From assembly GCF_000237925.1 (NCBI RefSeq), contig NC_031502.1, positions 51,535,120 through 51,599,119 on the forward strand: 64,000 nucleotides of DNA. The letters run 5' to 3'. Below, one piece after another: positions 14,401-24,850 of the stretch. How positions within the stretch are numbered: position 1 is the first letter of the stretch; every line of letters begins with the position of its first letter. The notes under the pieces were generated by a model that was not told the origin of the DNA, made no database searches, and was given only the letters and a program-made list of their open reading frames with translations. The position numbers were made by a program, and so were the translations under genes. The stretch is from Schistosoma mansoni (taxonomy: Eukaryota > Platyhelminthes > Trematoda > Strigeidida > Schistosomatidae).

Positions 14401-17400
14401 TTGTTTATATTGAGACCTACTGCTGCTGAGGCTGCTGCCACACTGGTCGTTTTATCCTGCATTTGTTGTTGCGTTTGTGATAGAAGAGCCAGATCATCCG
14501 CGAAGTCTAAGTCGTCAAGCTGCATCCTACCTATCCACTGTATCCCGTGCATTCCTCCAGATGTTGACGTCTTCATGATCCAGTCGATCACCAGGAGAAA
14601 GAGAAAGGGTGAGAGTAAGCAACCTTGCCTAACACCGGTCTTTACTTCAAACGAGTCGGTGAGCTGTCCTCCGTGGACGATTTGGCAGTTTAGTCCATCA
14701 TAGGAGTTCCGTATGATATTGACTATCTTCTCAGGCACGCCGTAGTGTCGAAAAAGCTTCCATAGTGTCGTCCTGTCCACGCTATCAAATGCCTTCTCGT
14801 AGTCGATGAAGTTGATGTAGAGTGATGAATTCCATTCGATTGATTGTTCCACAATGATCTGTAGAGTTGCGATTTGGTCTGTACACGATCTATCCTTACG
14901 AAATCCAGCTTGTTGATCTCGAAGTTGGGCGTCTACGGAATCCTTCATCCTGTTTAGCAATACTCTGTTGAAGACTTTTCCTGGTATTGAGAGGAGAGTG
15001 ATGCCCCTGTAGTTGTCGCACTTGCTGAGATCGCCTTTCTTTGGTATCTTGATCAGAAGTCATTTTTTCCAGTCTTTTGGTACTTGTTCTTCATCCCAAA
15101 TCTTACTGAAGATGTGGAGTATCTTGGCAGTTGCTGCTACATTTGCCTTCAGTGCCTCTGCTGGGATGTTGTCTGGTCCCGCTGCTTTGCCGCTCTTGAT
15201 TTGTCTAATGGCCATGCTGATCTCTTCAATTGTTGGTGGGCCAACATCGATTGGGAGGTCTGTGGGTGCTGCTTCGATATTGGGTGGGTTCAGTGGAGCT
15301 GGTCGATTCAAGAGTTCTATGAAGTGTTCTACCCACCTGTTTCGTTGTTTTTCAATGTCGGTGATTACTTTGCCTTCCTTGCTTTTCACTGGTCTTTCTG
15401 GCTTACGGTAATTTCCAGCAAGTTTCTTTGTTGTATCATACAGTTGTCTCATGTTTCCCTCTCCTGCAGCCTTTTCCGCTGTCATCGCTAAATCTTCCAC
15501 ATATTTACGTTTGTCGGTTCTGATGCTCCTCTTCACTTGCTTGTTTGCCTCTGTGTATTCGGCTTATGCCTTGGCTTTTTCCGCTCTTGTTCGGCTGATA
15601 TTGATTGCTGCCTTCTTGTTTCTTCTTTCTTCAATTTTATCCAGTGTACCAACAGTGATCCATTCCTTGTGATGGCGCTTCTTTTGGCTCAGAACCTCTT
15701 GACATGTTGAAACGATTGCCTCCTTGATACCTTTCCAGTTGCTCTCCATGGTCGTTCCCTCTCCATTGAGTAGATCATGAAAGGCCTGGAACCTGTTGCT
15801 GAGGGCTATGTTGAATTTGTTGAGTTTGTTTGCATCTCGAAGAAAGGCCGTATTAAACTTTTGTGATGTTGTCCGCGCCGTTGTCCAGTGCTTCTTAAGT
15901 TTTAGTTTCATCTTGGCGACCAGCAAATGATGATCGGATGCTATATCAGCTCCTCTTCTGGTTCTCACATCCTCCATCGTCCTCCTGAACTTTTTGTTGA
16001 TGCAGATATGGTCGATTTGATTCTGTGTAGTGTGATCCGGTGAAATCCAAGTGGCTTTGTGTATGTTTTTGTGTGGGAATATAGTGCCCCCTATGACCAG
16101 TTTATTGAAGGCACATAGGTTTGCAAATCTCTCACCGTTTTCGTTCCTTTCTCCCAGTCCATGTCGTCCCATGACGTCTTCGTATCCAGTGTTGTCCATT
16201 CCAACCTTGGCATTAAAATCTCCCATCAGAATGGTCAGGTCCTTGGTTGGGCACTTCTCGAAGATCGACTGCATTCTATCGTAGAATTGGTCTTTAGCTT
16301 CTTCATCGTAGTCGTTGGTCGGCGCTCTGGTTGTAAGAAGGTGCATCGGCCTCATGACTTCCGAAGGAACTCGGCTTTCATCATGAGACGTCATAATTAT
16401 TCCTTCTACTCTCAGGGCAGAGTTTAAATGGTTTGAATGATTTTTTCTGGTAAGCGTTTTTTTAGCGAGTTGATTTTCTACGGGATGGGGTCGCTAACCC
16501 CATGCCCAACCCTCCTCCTTTACCCGGGCTTGGGACCGGCAGTAACCCCCAGAGGAGCTACAGGCGGAGTTTCATTCTACGGTGGATTGATAAATATATA
16601 TTCTTAGTGTGTATTTATTAATTATTTAAGGTAATTTTACTGTCCTAATTGTCGATACATCGCTTACCGTTTATCAATCATCATGTAAGTATTTGAGTTA
16701 TAACAACAGAAAGTAAATGGGTCTGCTGTTCTAGTGTTTTGATTGGACAGGTTGGGAGTAGAAAGAGTTCGGGTAGGCCAATAGGTTTTAGCACACTTAG
16801 TGGGCATGATAGTTGAGCGAAGGTCATTAGTATTACTGGCGTAAATCAAAATCACCATTAGTCGACTCAAAGATTTAATGATCCTATTAAGTGAGGATAT
16901 CGAAGTTGGATTCATAACACCATGTAGGGTATAAAATTATCTCACAAATAATCACTTTCTTACCTTACTCGGTGGGCTATTATCATTACGGTAGACTTTA
17001 TCTAATAATCGTACACCTAACTCTTGTCTTAACTGAGTTAAATAACCACGCATTGTTTCCATTTCTGTGGCATTTTTCGGTTTAGCATACATATTGTTTA
17101 ATTCTCGAGGAAAATCTGGATCACCTGGTATATCGAAACGACTTATGGCCATTGCAGCTAATTCTTTAGCTCCAGAAGTTCTATTTGGACACTGGTGAAA
17201 ACAAAAATTTAGATTTATCATAAAAGTATCTTAGAGTATGAAAAGTATGAAACGGAGGTATAACTGAAATTATACTCAGTAGAGAATTAATCATTCCAAT
17301 AACGTTTAAAAGCTATTTATATGCAATATACAGGAATGAAACATACATATAATTGGAGGTTATCTATATGTAAATATGTAAAACGTTTATTTCAAAGAGT

Positions 17401-20400
17401 TTGAATAAAACAATGAATGGTTGATTCGTTCAAACATTCATATCCAAAAAGATTATGGATCAACACTTGACGATATTGATTTCCGTGTAAGCGATCAAGA
17501 TAGCATAAACAACTAAAGATCTGACAGTTAAAGTTCAATCCACAAACATTTTCAGCCATATTTTTTTAATATCAAAGATAGATAAAACGTACATAATTAA
17601 CTATTATTACTATCAATTTTGGAGATAGTAGTATTCTTACAGTTGACTTCACGACTCTATCTAAGCTAGACGACCATTGAAAACCTGGAAGCACTGGACG
17701 GCCGTTTTGTCCTAGTATGGGACTCCTCACCAGTGCGTATCAACGATCCCGCACTCGGGACATTAACACCGTTGGACGCCAGCTTAGTAGTCTAGAGGTT
17801 AAGAGTTCGCGAGTGAGACGGAAGGCCTTGGGTTAGAGTCCCGCGTGTCAGATCGTGGATATGCACTGCTGAAGAGTCTCATACTAGAACGAAATGGTCA
17901 CCCAGTACTTCTAGGTTTTCAATAGTGGTTTAGCTTAGATAGACTAGTGAATTCAACTGTGATTATTATTATTATTATTGGCTAGTTGATGGTGTTCAAC
18001 TGCACTAAATGTGCAATGCTTCAATTTTCTAATTATAATAATGGTAAGAATTTCCTAATACGCTATAAACGATAACTTTTTTTCAAAATTAGAATCACAA
18101 TCGATGTATATCACATTATAACTATGTCTGTTAGCAATGTTGACGTATAATTAATTCAGTAGTTTATATTAAGAATGGAATTTTCTACATAATTTACATA
18201 CGTATACTACAATAGAAGTTATTAAAAATGAACAAGAATGATGTAGGTTGTAGAAGAGGAAATTGATATACAATAATGAATCATTTACAAGAAAATACAA
18301 AATTGAATGAATTTTTATCGTGTAGTTGAGCCCAAATATTTTTTATATTTAAATGTTAATTAAGATAGGAAACTTGGCAACTTGGACCGATGCATATGTG
18401 TGCCTGGTCCTACGTTGTAGCTGACTGACTGACTGACTAAGATAGGAATTAATCATTGAATTATGAATTAAATTTATAGGCCATTATTTATCGATGGAAT
18501 ATTTTTTATACATGACTAAATATTGACTACAATCCACCGATTACCACGACACACTATGTTGATTAGTTTTGGGGATGATTGGAAGAAAGTTAGGGGCGGC
18601 CAAACCAAAACATGGCATCAGAGCTTGAAGTCACCAACTTCTAGTCTAAGCCATGTTGGTAGGTGCAGACTACTTGGTTGGGGTCCGCGCGACTATCGTA
18701 ACCAATGGTTGGAGACTCTAGGTGACATGGCTTAGAATCGACCACAATAGCGTACGTGTATACACTCTTTATCTTCCCTTAAACCTTGAGATTAAAATTA
18801 CTTCATATCTGTCTTTCTTCCTATACTATATCCTTATATACAACCTTTCTTTTATATATTACCACCACTAAATTAACTACTTCTATGAATCCGGTGTTCA
18901 TCTTGTTGTGCTAACGAGGTATGGCAACTTGGACCGTTGCATATATGTGCTTGGTCCTACATTGTAGCTGACTGACTGACTACAATCACTTTATGATTAT
19001 ATTTGGTATGGTCAAATCATGGAGCACAATAACTGTGTTTTGTCCATAATGTTAAGTTTATATTTCAGTGTAACGCATTTACAGAGTATGAGTTTATTTA
19101 CTCGTATTTGAGCAACATTATTTATGTGAGGTCTGATGATACTACACAGCTGCTCAAATTCAAGTAGGTTAAACAGGATTTGAACCTGTAATCTATTGGT
19201 TGAAAGTCGAGTTGTTTAACTATTAACCGCCCCTATTATGTTTGATTTAACTTGAGCCTTGTTAACTGTATTTTAGTAAGTCTTGGTTCACAGTGAAGAA
19301 GTCTAAACTCAAGGACTATTCAATAAGACTAAACTAAACTTAATGGCATTCCGTCAGAAAATCAGAGTCTATGATAATTACTAAGTCACATATTCACTAC
19401 TGAGTAATAGTTGAGAAAATATATAACTAAGGAGAATGGTCTTGATGAAGTTTCAATATCTGAGCTAGGCGATTTAATGGTGGAATTTTTATGAAAGTTG
19501 TTGGCAACAACTAATCAGATTCAATTTCGACAGAACAATCTACTAGTCACCTGTGGGGAAGTTTTATTAAATCATTTCTTTTTTAAGTTTATGCCGATGT
19601 TGTCTTGTAGGACAGTTCGAGTCTCACGATTAAACCATCAATCTCAGAGGACACGACTTCACCAAAGTTTATAGTAATTTTAAGAGTGAAGACAAATTTA
19701 AACATACCCTTTGTAATTTTCTTAAGCATTCCAAAATATATAAAACGAGATAAACAAGTACACGATCAGCTTCACTCTGAATTAACAACAATGAAAGAAA
19801 ACGAAAATTTAATACATATATTGAAAAGTTACACTGAAGTGCTACATCCACATAAGAATTACATAATAAAAAGGAGATATTCAACACAGAAGAATAGTGA
19901 ATAGTATTTAAAGTGAATTATTAAAACATTTGTGACATCTACTTTCCATTCATTAAACTTGAACTAGACAATTGCTAAAATGATCCAACAAATAATCGGT
20001 TACGATATACTAAGTCAGTGTTTGAAACATTTTTTAAAATGATCTCTTCAACAAACTGATTAGTTCATCATAACTACATTTAAATCAATTCTTCATTTAA
20101 ATATATCATTCTTAAAAAGTGTAATCCCTACGCACACTATATACATAAATCTAATTTTGTATGTAATAAACATTAACAAGATATCAATTTTAGAAAAACA
20201 GTTCATAATACTTGATTATTAGCTTCCACTATGTCAGCTGAAGCACTGAAGTCAGACAGTGAAGTAACCGCAAACATGCTTCACCTTTTGTTCAAGAAGA
20301 TTTGGGAGGACGAACAAGTGCCAATGGACTGGAAAGAAGGATATCTCATCAAGATACCAAAGAAAGGAGATCTGAGCAAATGTGAGAATTACAGAGGCAT

Positions 20401-22920
20401 CAGTTCGTTATCAGTACCAGGAAACGTTTTCAACAGAGTGCTGCTGAATCGGATGAAAGACGCAGTAGACGCCCAACTTCGAGATCAACAGACTGGATTC
20501 CGTAAGGATCGGTCGTGCACAGACCAGATTGCAACACTACGGATCATCGTTGAACAATCAGTTGAGTGTAACTCTTCACTATACGTCAACTTCACTGACT
20601 ATGAGAAGGCGTTTGACAGCGTGGACAGGAGAACATTATGGAAACTTCTTCGACACTATGGAGTTCCTGAAAAGATTGTCAACATTATCCAAAACTCATA
20701 CGATGGACTACAGTGCAAAGTCATGCATGGAGGACAGCTGACAGATGCATTTCCAGTAAGGACCGGAGTCAGACAAGGCTGTCTACTCTCCCCATTCCTC
20801 TTCCTTCTAGTGATTGACTGGATTATGAAGACTTCGACATCTGAGGGGAAACATGGAATACAATGGACATCTCAGAATCAATTAGATGATTTGGACTTCG
20901 CAGATGATCTAGCCCTCCTCTCTCATACACACGAACAAATGCAGATGAAGACAGCAAATGTAGCAGCAGCCTCTGCATCGATAGGCCTCCACATTCACAA
21001 AGGAAAAAGCAAGATTCTCAAATACAACACGGAGAACACCAACCCAATCACACTTGATGGAGAAACTCTGGAAGAGGTGGAAACATTCACGTAACTGGGA
21101 AGCATCATTGATAAACAAGGAGGATCGGATGCAGATGTAAAGGCAAGGACTGGCAAAGCAAGGACAGAATTTCTACAATTTGAGAACATATGGAACTCCA
21201 AACAACTGTCAACTAATTTCAAAGTGAGAATCTTCAATACGAACGTCAAGACAGTTCTACTGTATGGAGCTGAAACGTGGAGAACTACTACATCCATCGT
21301 CAAGAAGGTACAAGTATTTATAAACAGTTGTCTACGCAAAATACTCAACATCCATTGGCAGGATACTATCAGCAACAGCGTTTTATGGGAGAGGACAAAC
21401 CAGCAGGTTCCAGCTGAAGAGGAAATTAGGAAAAGACGTTGGAAGTGGATAGGACATACATTAAGGAAATCACCAATGTGCATTATAAGGCAATCCCTAA
21501 CTTAGAATTCGGAAGAGAAGCGGAAAAGAGGAAGGCCAAAGAACACATTACGCCAGGAAATAGAAGCAGATATGAAGAGGATGAATGTTAACTGGAACGA
21601 ACTGGAAAGGATTGCCCAGGACAGGGTTGGATGGAGAATGCTGGTGAGCGGCCTATGCTCCTCGAGGAGGGGTAACAGGCGTAGGTAAGTAAGTATGCCA
21701 AGAAAGATTATGAAGTATAGTATTCATATGCGAAGTTTTTCATCATAATTTTTTATGAAAGTGAGAGATACTACTAGGTTTCTTAAAGCAAAATACTTCT
21801 AATCAGATTTGAACCACTAACCTAATAGTTGGATGTTTATTTGTAACTGTTAAGCTAGCGCTTTGCAACAAAAGTGTATGAGAAAATTTAGAAATCAATT
21901 TGAAGCAGTAGTATTTCCACCAACCATTTGGCAATTGCATGGTATGGAAGCTATTTTGTTAAAGTTTTCGAATTAATGTATTCATGACAGTAATTAGAGA
22001 TTGGTGTTTTGAGTTACTTGAAATCATTGTCAAACTAGGATCACGTCAAATGTGTGTTTGGTTGAGTTTCCAAATTACGTTCTTATGAGTTCATCAATTT
22101 CCGTAGAACTATCATAATGTTTTCAGCCAAGTGATAATGTTTACATTTGGAATGTGGATAATGGTGTACCGTGAAACTTAAATAGACAGTCTCTAATTGT
22201 TGTCATGAATATATTAATTCGAAAATTTTAACAAAATAGCTTCTATCAAAGGAACATAAATCTCAATCAAATGATCTTTTAGAGAACAAAGATTATTATT
22301 GCTTCCCCCAGATAGAATTGCTAGGATCATTCTTATAAGTCGAGGAGACTATTGATAAATTATCCTTCACACTTAATAATGCAGAAAAGTTCTCTAAGGA
22401 ACCAGCAAAAAGATGCCACCGAAAACACCGGACAGAAGTTGACTATAATTCTGAAAAAGATGGAAAATGATTCATTTGTGATAAAAATAGTGACTTTAAT
22501 TAAATAATATAAATCCACTAGAGGTCTAGGATTGTTACTCACTGGCAGCTATTTGAGCCACTGTTAAATAAACTTGGAAGTAATTACTGATCTAACCATC
22601 GAATTGACCATACAAAAAGCTAAATAATTGTTATTGATTTGCTTAATTACAAACAAGACAAATGTTCAAGGTCAGTATGGAGCTCGTAACTGTAATAAAA
22701 GATAAGTAATGACAATCCACTTTCTTCTAGTCACATATCTACATACACTAGGTAACAGGAATGATATTTAAATATTCTAGTCACTCTGTGTCATATGAAA
22801 TAATGGTAAGTAGTTTATTTATTTATTTGAACACATAAATATTGGAACAAGGGGGCACCAGATATATATGAGTAGTACTGAACTCAACAAAAAAGAGACC
22901 GCCACATAATTCATATCATG

Positions 22921-22954
<34 letters not shown>

Positions 22955-24038
22955 CTAAGTAGTGTGGTGTTTGCATGTTTAAAAGTGACGAGGTGTGCTC
23001 AAACTGTAGTACACTTAAATCTACCTAAAGGTCAGTTACTTGGCGACTATGGTCAATAACTCGTGAAGTCATGCTAAAGATCTATAAGTTATGATATAGT
23101 CCTTAAACTTACCAAGTTAACTGATTAGTATGACATATTTTCACTAATAAATATTAAACCTGTGATTGTCAACGTTCTTTTACTACAATATTTCACAATT
23201 ATGGCACCAAACAGACCAACCATATGATATAACAGCATGAGGAAAAATAAAAAAACTGTATCAGTTGGTAAGTGTCAAATGAGTCTTCCATTTTGTTAGT
23301 AAGTGAATAATGTAACTGATTTACCAAATACAAGTTCATATTCTCGTCTTTAAGCCACGCTTTAGATGTATGGGACCAATGACAGATACTATCGGGCTGC
23401 TGAAACTGTAGGTGAGGCGACACTTGAACCTAAGACCCACTGATCGTAAACCGAATGTTTAACTATTCATGTCACAGCTCAATTCTGTGGTGTAAATTAA
23501 CTCCTTCCCATGGTAATTCTATATATAGTTATCTATCTGCTTGTGAAGAAAAACTCTGGTTAATAAAATATTTATCAAGTTATCGAAATTAGTTGGTAGG
23601 CTGGGAAGTGAATAAACTCTTAATTTCAACCAGTTTTAGTAAGCTAATAAACTTCTTAAAAAAACAAAATAACCCAAGCAAAAAGGGAGTAGGAATAATA
23701 AATAACTACAACCAACCATTTTATTAACTGCAAGTAACTATGAGTTTTTGTACAAAATTTAGAGCTAATTTTTCTATGAAACCTTATAACAATTGAAAGG
23801 GCACATACTATGACAAAACAATGAAATTTATTTGGGTTAGATGAATAAAATGTAACCTTACTTTTAGTTCGTACTGTCGAAGAAATATGAGTGATTTAAA
23901 AAGATAGAGAGCTTCGTCAATAATATCTTTTTCCAAATCCATATTCATAGGTGCAGGTCCTCGAAATTTTGTGCGTAAGGGTAGTAGTGCCATATTTCCA
24001 ATGGTATTTGGTGCAGGCACAAATTCTGAATGATGAAC
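11442..24038 (-). CDS. ARPC3: ARPC3, Arp2/3 complex subunit 3 (p21-Arc)
   Basis: Subunit of the seven-protein Arp2/3 complex that nucleates branched actin filaments in the cytoplasm. Four coding exons are recognised on the minus strand: 24,038-23,862 (59 codons, with [18 protein letters not shown] and [11 protein letters not shown]), 19,776-19,708 (23 codons, [17 protein letters not shown]), 17,191-16,964 (76 codons, with NNMYAKPKN and [19 protein letters not shown]) and 11,507-11,442 (21 codons plus stop, starting [15 protein letters not shown]). All junctions are phase 0 with GT-AG borders, and together they give 179 residues, against 178 in human ARPC3. The start codon must lie in a further small exon; a candidate is the ATG at 24,170-24,168 followed after three codons by donor gtaagt, but its residues are not conserved, so this is weak. 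Introns of 4.1, 2.5 and 5.5 kb hold RTE-A, RTE-B and tRNA-like repeats. No poly(A) signal was assigned. Confidence 0.9.
11714..11795 (+). repeat. tRNA-like stretch, possible SINE head
   Basis: The sequence tagctcattggtt resembles a Pol III A box and ggtttgaactcc, about 40 bases later, resembles a B box. No clean cloverleaf or anticodon arm was found, so this is a tRNA-derived repeat or chance match, not a functional tRNA gene. Confidence 0.35.
12365..12412 (+). repeat. hammerhead-like repeat remnant, family 2
   Basis: Resembles the arm of the palindromic repeat at 17.64-17.96 kb: it shares the stem II segment catactaggac, then aaaac and the palindromic acggccgt. The CUGANGA core box is replaced and GAAA is changed, so it should be inactive. 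Confidence 0.5.
13216..13461 (+). repeat. palindromic tRNA-like repeat with hammerhead arms, family 1
   Basis: Two 91-base arms (13,216-13,306 and 13,371-13,461) are near-perfect reverse complements around a 64-base tRNA-like core. The core has an A box, tggccgagtgg (13,307-13,317), and a B box, ggttcgagtcc (13,351-13,361). The right arm on the plus strand carries the hammerhead core boxes ctgacga (13,400-13,406) and gaaac (from 13,421), then acgcgcgt and the potential cleavage triplet gtc (13,430-13,432). The left arm carries the same motif on the minus strand, with the first box changed to ttgacga. This resembles the tRNA-like, hammerhead-bearing Sm-alpha repeats of schistosomes, but with the ribozyme segment on both sides. 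It lies in the last ARPC3 intron. Confidence 0.8.
13717..16571 (-). mobile_element. RTE-A copy A3, nearly full-length
   Basis: Non-LTR retrotransposon spanning 5' leader to 3' tail (ttacttac at its 3' edge). It is flanked by the 9-bp target duplication tcattctac at 13,708-13,716 and 16,572-16,580. One reading frame runs from the endonuclease at 16,394 to the C terminus at 13,719. It shows the APE motifs GDFNAKVG and IASDHHL, the reverse transcriptase motifs [38 protein letters not shown] and catalytic FADD, and the C-terminal GHTLRKSP / [11 protein letters not shown] block. Two in-frame nonsense codons (near 15,564 and 15,060) interrupt it, with no frameshift seen. Compared with the copy at 52 kb, about 113 codons of the endonuclease N-terminal half are missing in frame. 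It sits in sense orientation within the last ARPC3 intron. Confidence 0.92.
16581..16963. other. ARPC3 intron sequence
   Basis: Intronic, AT-rich, beginning at the right copy of the A3 target duplication. Nothing else recognised. Confidence 0.5.
17640..17957 (+). repeat. imperfect palindrome with tRNA-like core and hammerhead arms, family 2
   Basis: Arms of roughly 100 bases are imperfect reverse complements: the outer segments ctatctaagcta (17,658-17,669) and tagcttagatag (17,931-17,942) match exactly, as do gaaaacct and aggttttc. The core at about 17,785-17,850 has an A box-like tagtctagagg and a B box-like ggttagagtcc. The right arm on the plus strand reads ctgaaga, a stem II segment, then gaacgaaa and ggtc, resembling a hammerhead core. 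The left arm on the minus strand has acggccgtcc after a damaged core. It is a different sequence family from the repeat at 13.2 kb but has the same layout. It lies in the third coding intron of ARPC3. Confidence 0.65.
17962..17979. repeat. ATT microsatellite
   Basis: About six tandem ATT units directly after the family 2 palindrome. Confidence 0.8.
18371..18433 (+). mobile_element. 63-bp RTE-B 3' tail insertion
   Basis: Only the last ~63 bases of RTE-B are present, ending in the TGAC repeat. It is flanked by perfect 10-bp direct repeats taagatagga at 18,361-18,370 and 18,434-18,443. This is a strongly 5'-truncated retrotransposition event in an ARPC3 intron. Confidence 0.85.
18535..18980 (+). 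mobile_element. RTE-B copy B1, 3' fragment
   Basis: Carries the RTE-B C-terminal coding end ([20 protein letters not shown] and [20 protein letters not shown]) and the 3' UTR ending in TGAC repeats. The bases tacaatc just beyond the tail (18,981-18,987) repeat those at 18,528-18,534, and the match extends to gactacaatc if tail bases are counted. It is inserted antisense to ARPC3. Confidence 0.85.
19171..19236 (-). repeat. tRNA-like repeat or tRNA pseudogene
   Basis: Read on the minus strand, acaggttcaaatcctgt forms a perfect 5-bp T arm with its loop, and agttaaacaact forms a D-arm-like hairpin. The anticodon and acceptor stems do not pair well. It is likely tRNA-derived, not a working tRNA gene. 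Confidence 0.45.
20228..21710 (+). mobile_element. RTE-A copy A4, 5'-truncated
   Basis: Begins before the reverse transcriptase and runs to the TAAG tail. The 287-residue ORF 20,231-21,094 contains [57 protein letters not shown] and the catalytic FADD. An in-frame stop falls just after the EVETFT segment, and the following blocks continue ([33 protein letters not shown]). The conserved LTWNPE motif near 21,500 reads as a stop after LT, as in copy A8. It is antisense to ARPC3 in its second coding intron. Confidence 0.9.
21785..21868 (-). repeat. tRNA-like stretch, possible SINE head
   Basis: On the minus strand gctagcttaacagt and ggttcaaatct resemble A and B boxes with tRNA-like spacing. No anticodon can be assigned. 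Confidence 0.35.
22805..22955 (-). repeat. 3' end of the unclassified AAAT-tailed repeat, plus AT run
   Basis: Bases 22,809-22,870 match the 3' end of the unclassified unit found at 58,484-59,004, including its tttatttattt tail and caccagatatatatg. An (AT)n tract follows at 22,923-22,951. Confidence 0.6.
23395..23478 (-). repeat. tRNA-like stretch, possible SINE head
   Basis: On the minus strand a B-box-like ggttcaagtgt follows an A-box-like element by about 45 bases. Several schistosome SINE-like repeats look like this, but the match is weak. Confidence 0.3.
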
Positions 24039-24429
24039 CTTTGACAGTAAGTAAAGTAACAAATTAGTCACGAATGACTCAGTTTCACAAGTAAATGGTA
24101 AAAATAGTTTTAGTAACACCGTACACACCTGATATTTATTTCCTAGTAATCATACACTTACACATCTCATGTATGCTTGTGTGTCTGTGCACCGATTGTT
24201 GTATCAAATGTATGTCTCCTTTTCATGCTCTATTTTGAGTTATGTTAACACTTGTAATGAGTAATGTTTTGAGTAAGCACATCTACCATCTCCGCTTTTC
24301 ACCAATTAGTTTGTTTCTCAAAACGACTGCATGAAATATAAACATCTGAAATACTCCTCTTTGACTTGTTATAACCCCACTGTTATTGACGAGGTTTGTC
24401 GACAGGATATATACGAAGTAGGGTCTGTA

Positions 24430-24850
24430 TTTCGTTGACATCATTACCGACTTTATATTGAGGTCAAACGGGGATCAAAAAGAGTACTGAGATTCAAAAT
24501 TGAGAGGAGTATAAAGAGTGAGTGTATCTGCGTTGCTGTGAACGATTATGAGCAAAATCAGCCATCGTCCCTTACCATTGGCTTCGATCATTATGAGAAC
24601 CACAGCCTGGTAGTCTTTACTCACCAACACGCCTCAGTCCAGTGGATAGCGATTTCATGAATGTCATACCTTGGTTTGGGAGCTCCTAGCTTTTTTCAGC
24701 CTAATCCTACACCACCCAATATCGTGCCTCGAGGTAGGTGAAGTATACCTAAAATATGTTCTAACCACCTTAGTTGATGAAGACTACTTCATAAACCGAT
24801 CTATTACATCTGTCTAGTTTTCTATACCTAAGATTAATACAGCTCACTTG
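24430..24850 (-). mobile_element. diverged RTE-B-related 3' fragment
   Basis: Blocks such as gcatcgtccc-like and ccattggcttcgatcatt align with the RTE-B C-terminal region (ccaaccattggttacgatag at 46.8 kb) in the same order, followed by the block equivalent to RLRWLGH. It is far more diverged than B1-B3 and lies just upstream of the ARPC3 exons. Confidence 0.5.

Noticed and set aside
17962-17979. CRISPR-like or satellite array near short repeats
   Set aside because: The repeats are simple microsatellites and retroelement tails. No spaced direct repeats exist, and the genome is eukaryotic.
19171-19236. functional tRNA gene
   Set aside because: The T arm is good, but the acceptor and anticodon stems do not pair, so it is kept only as a tRNA-like repeat.
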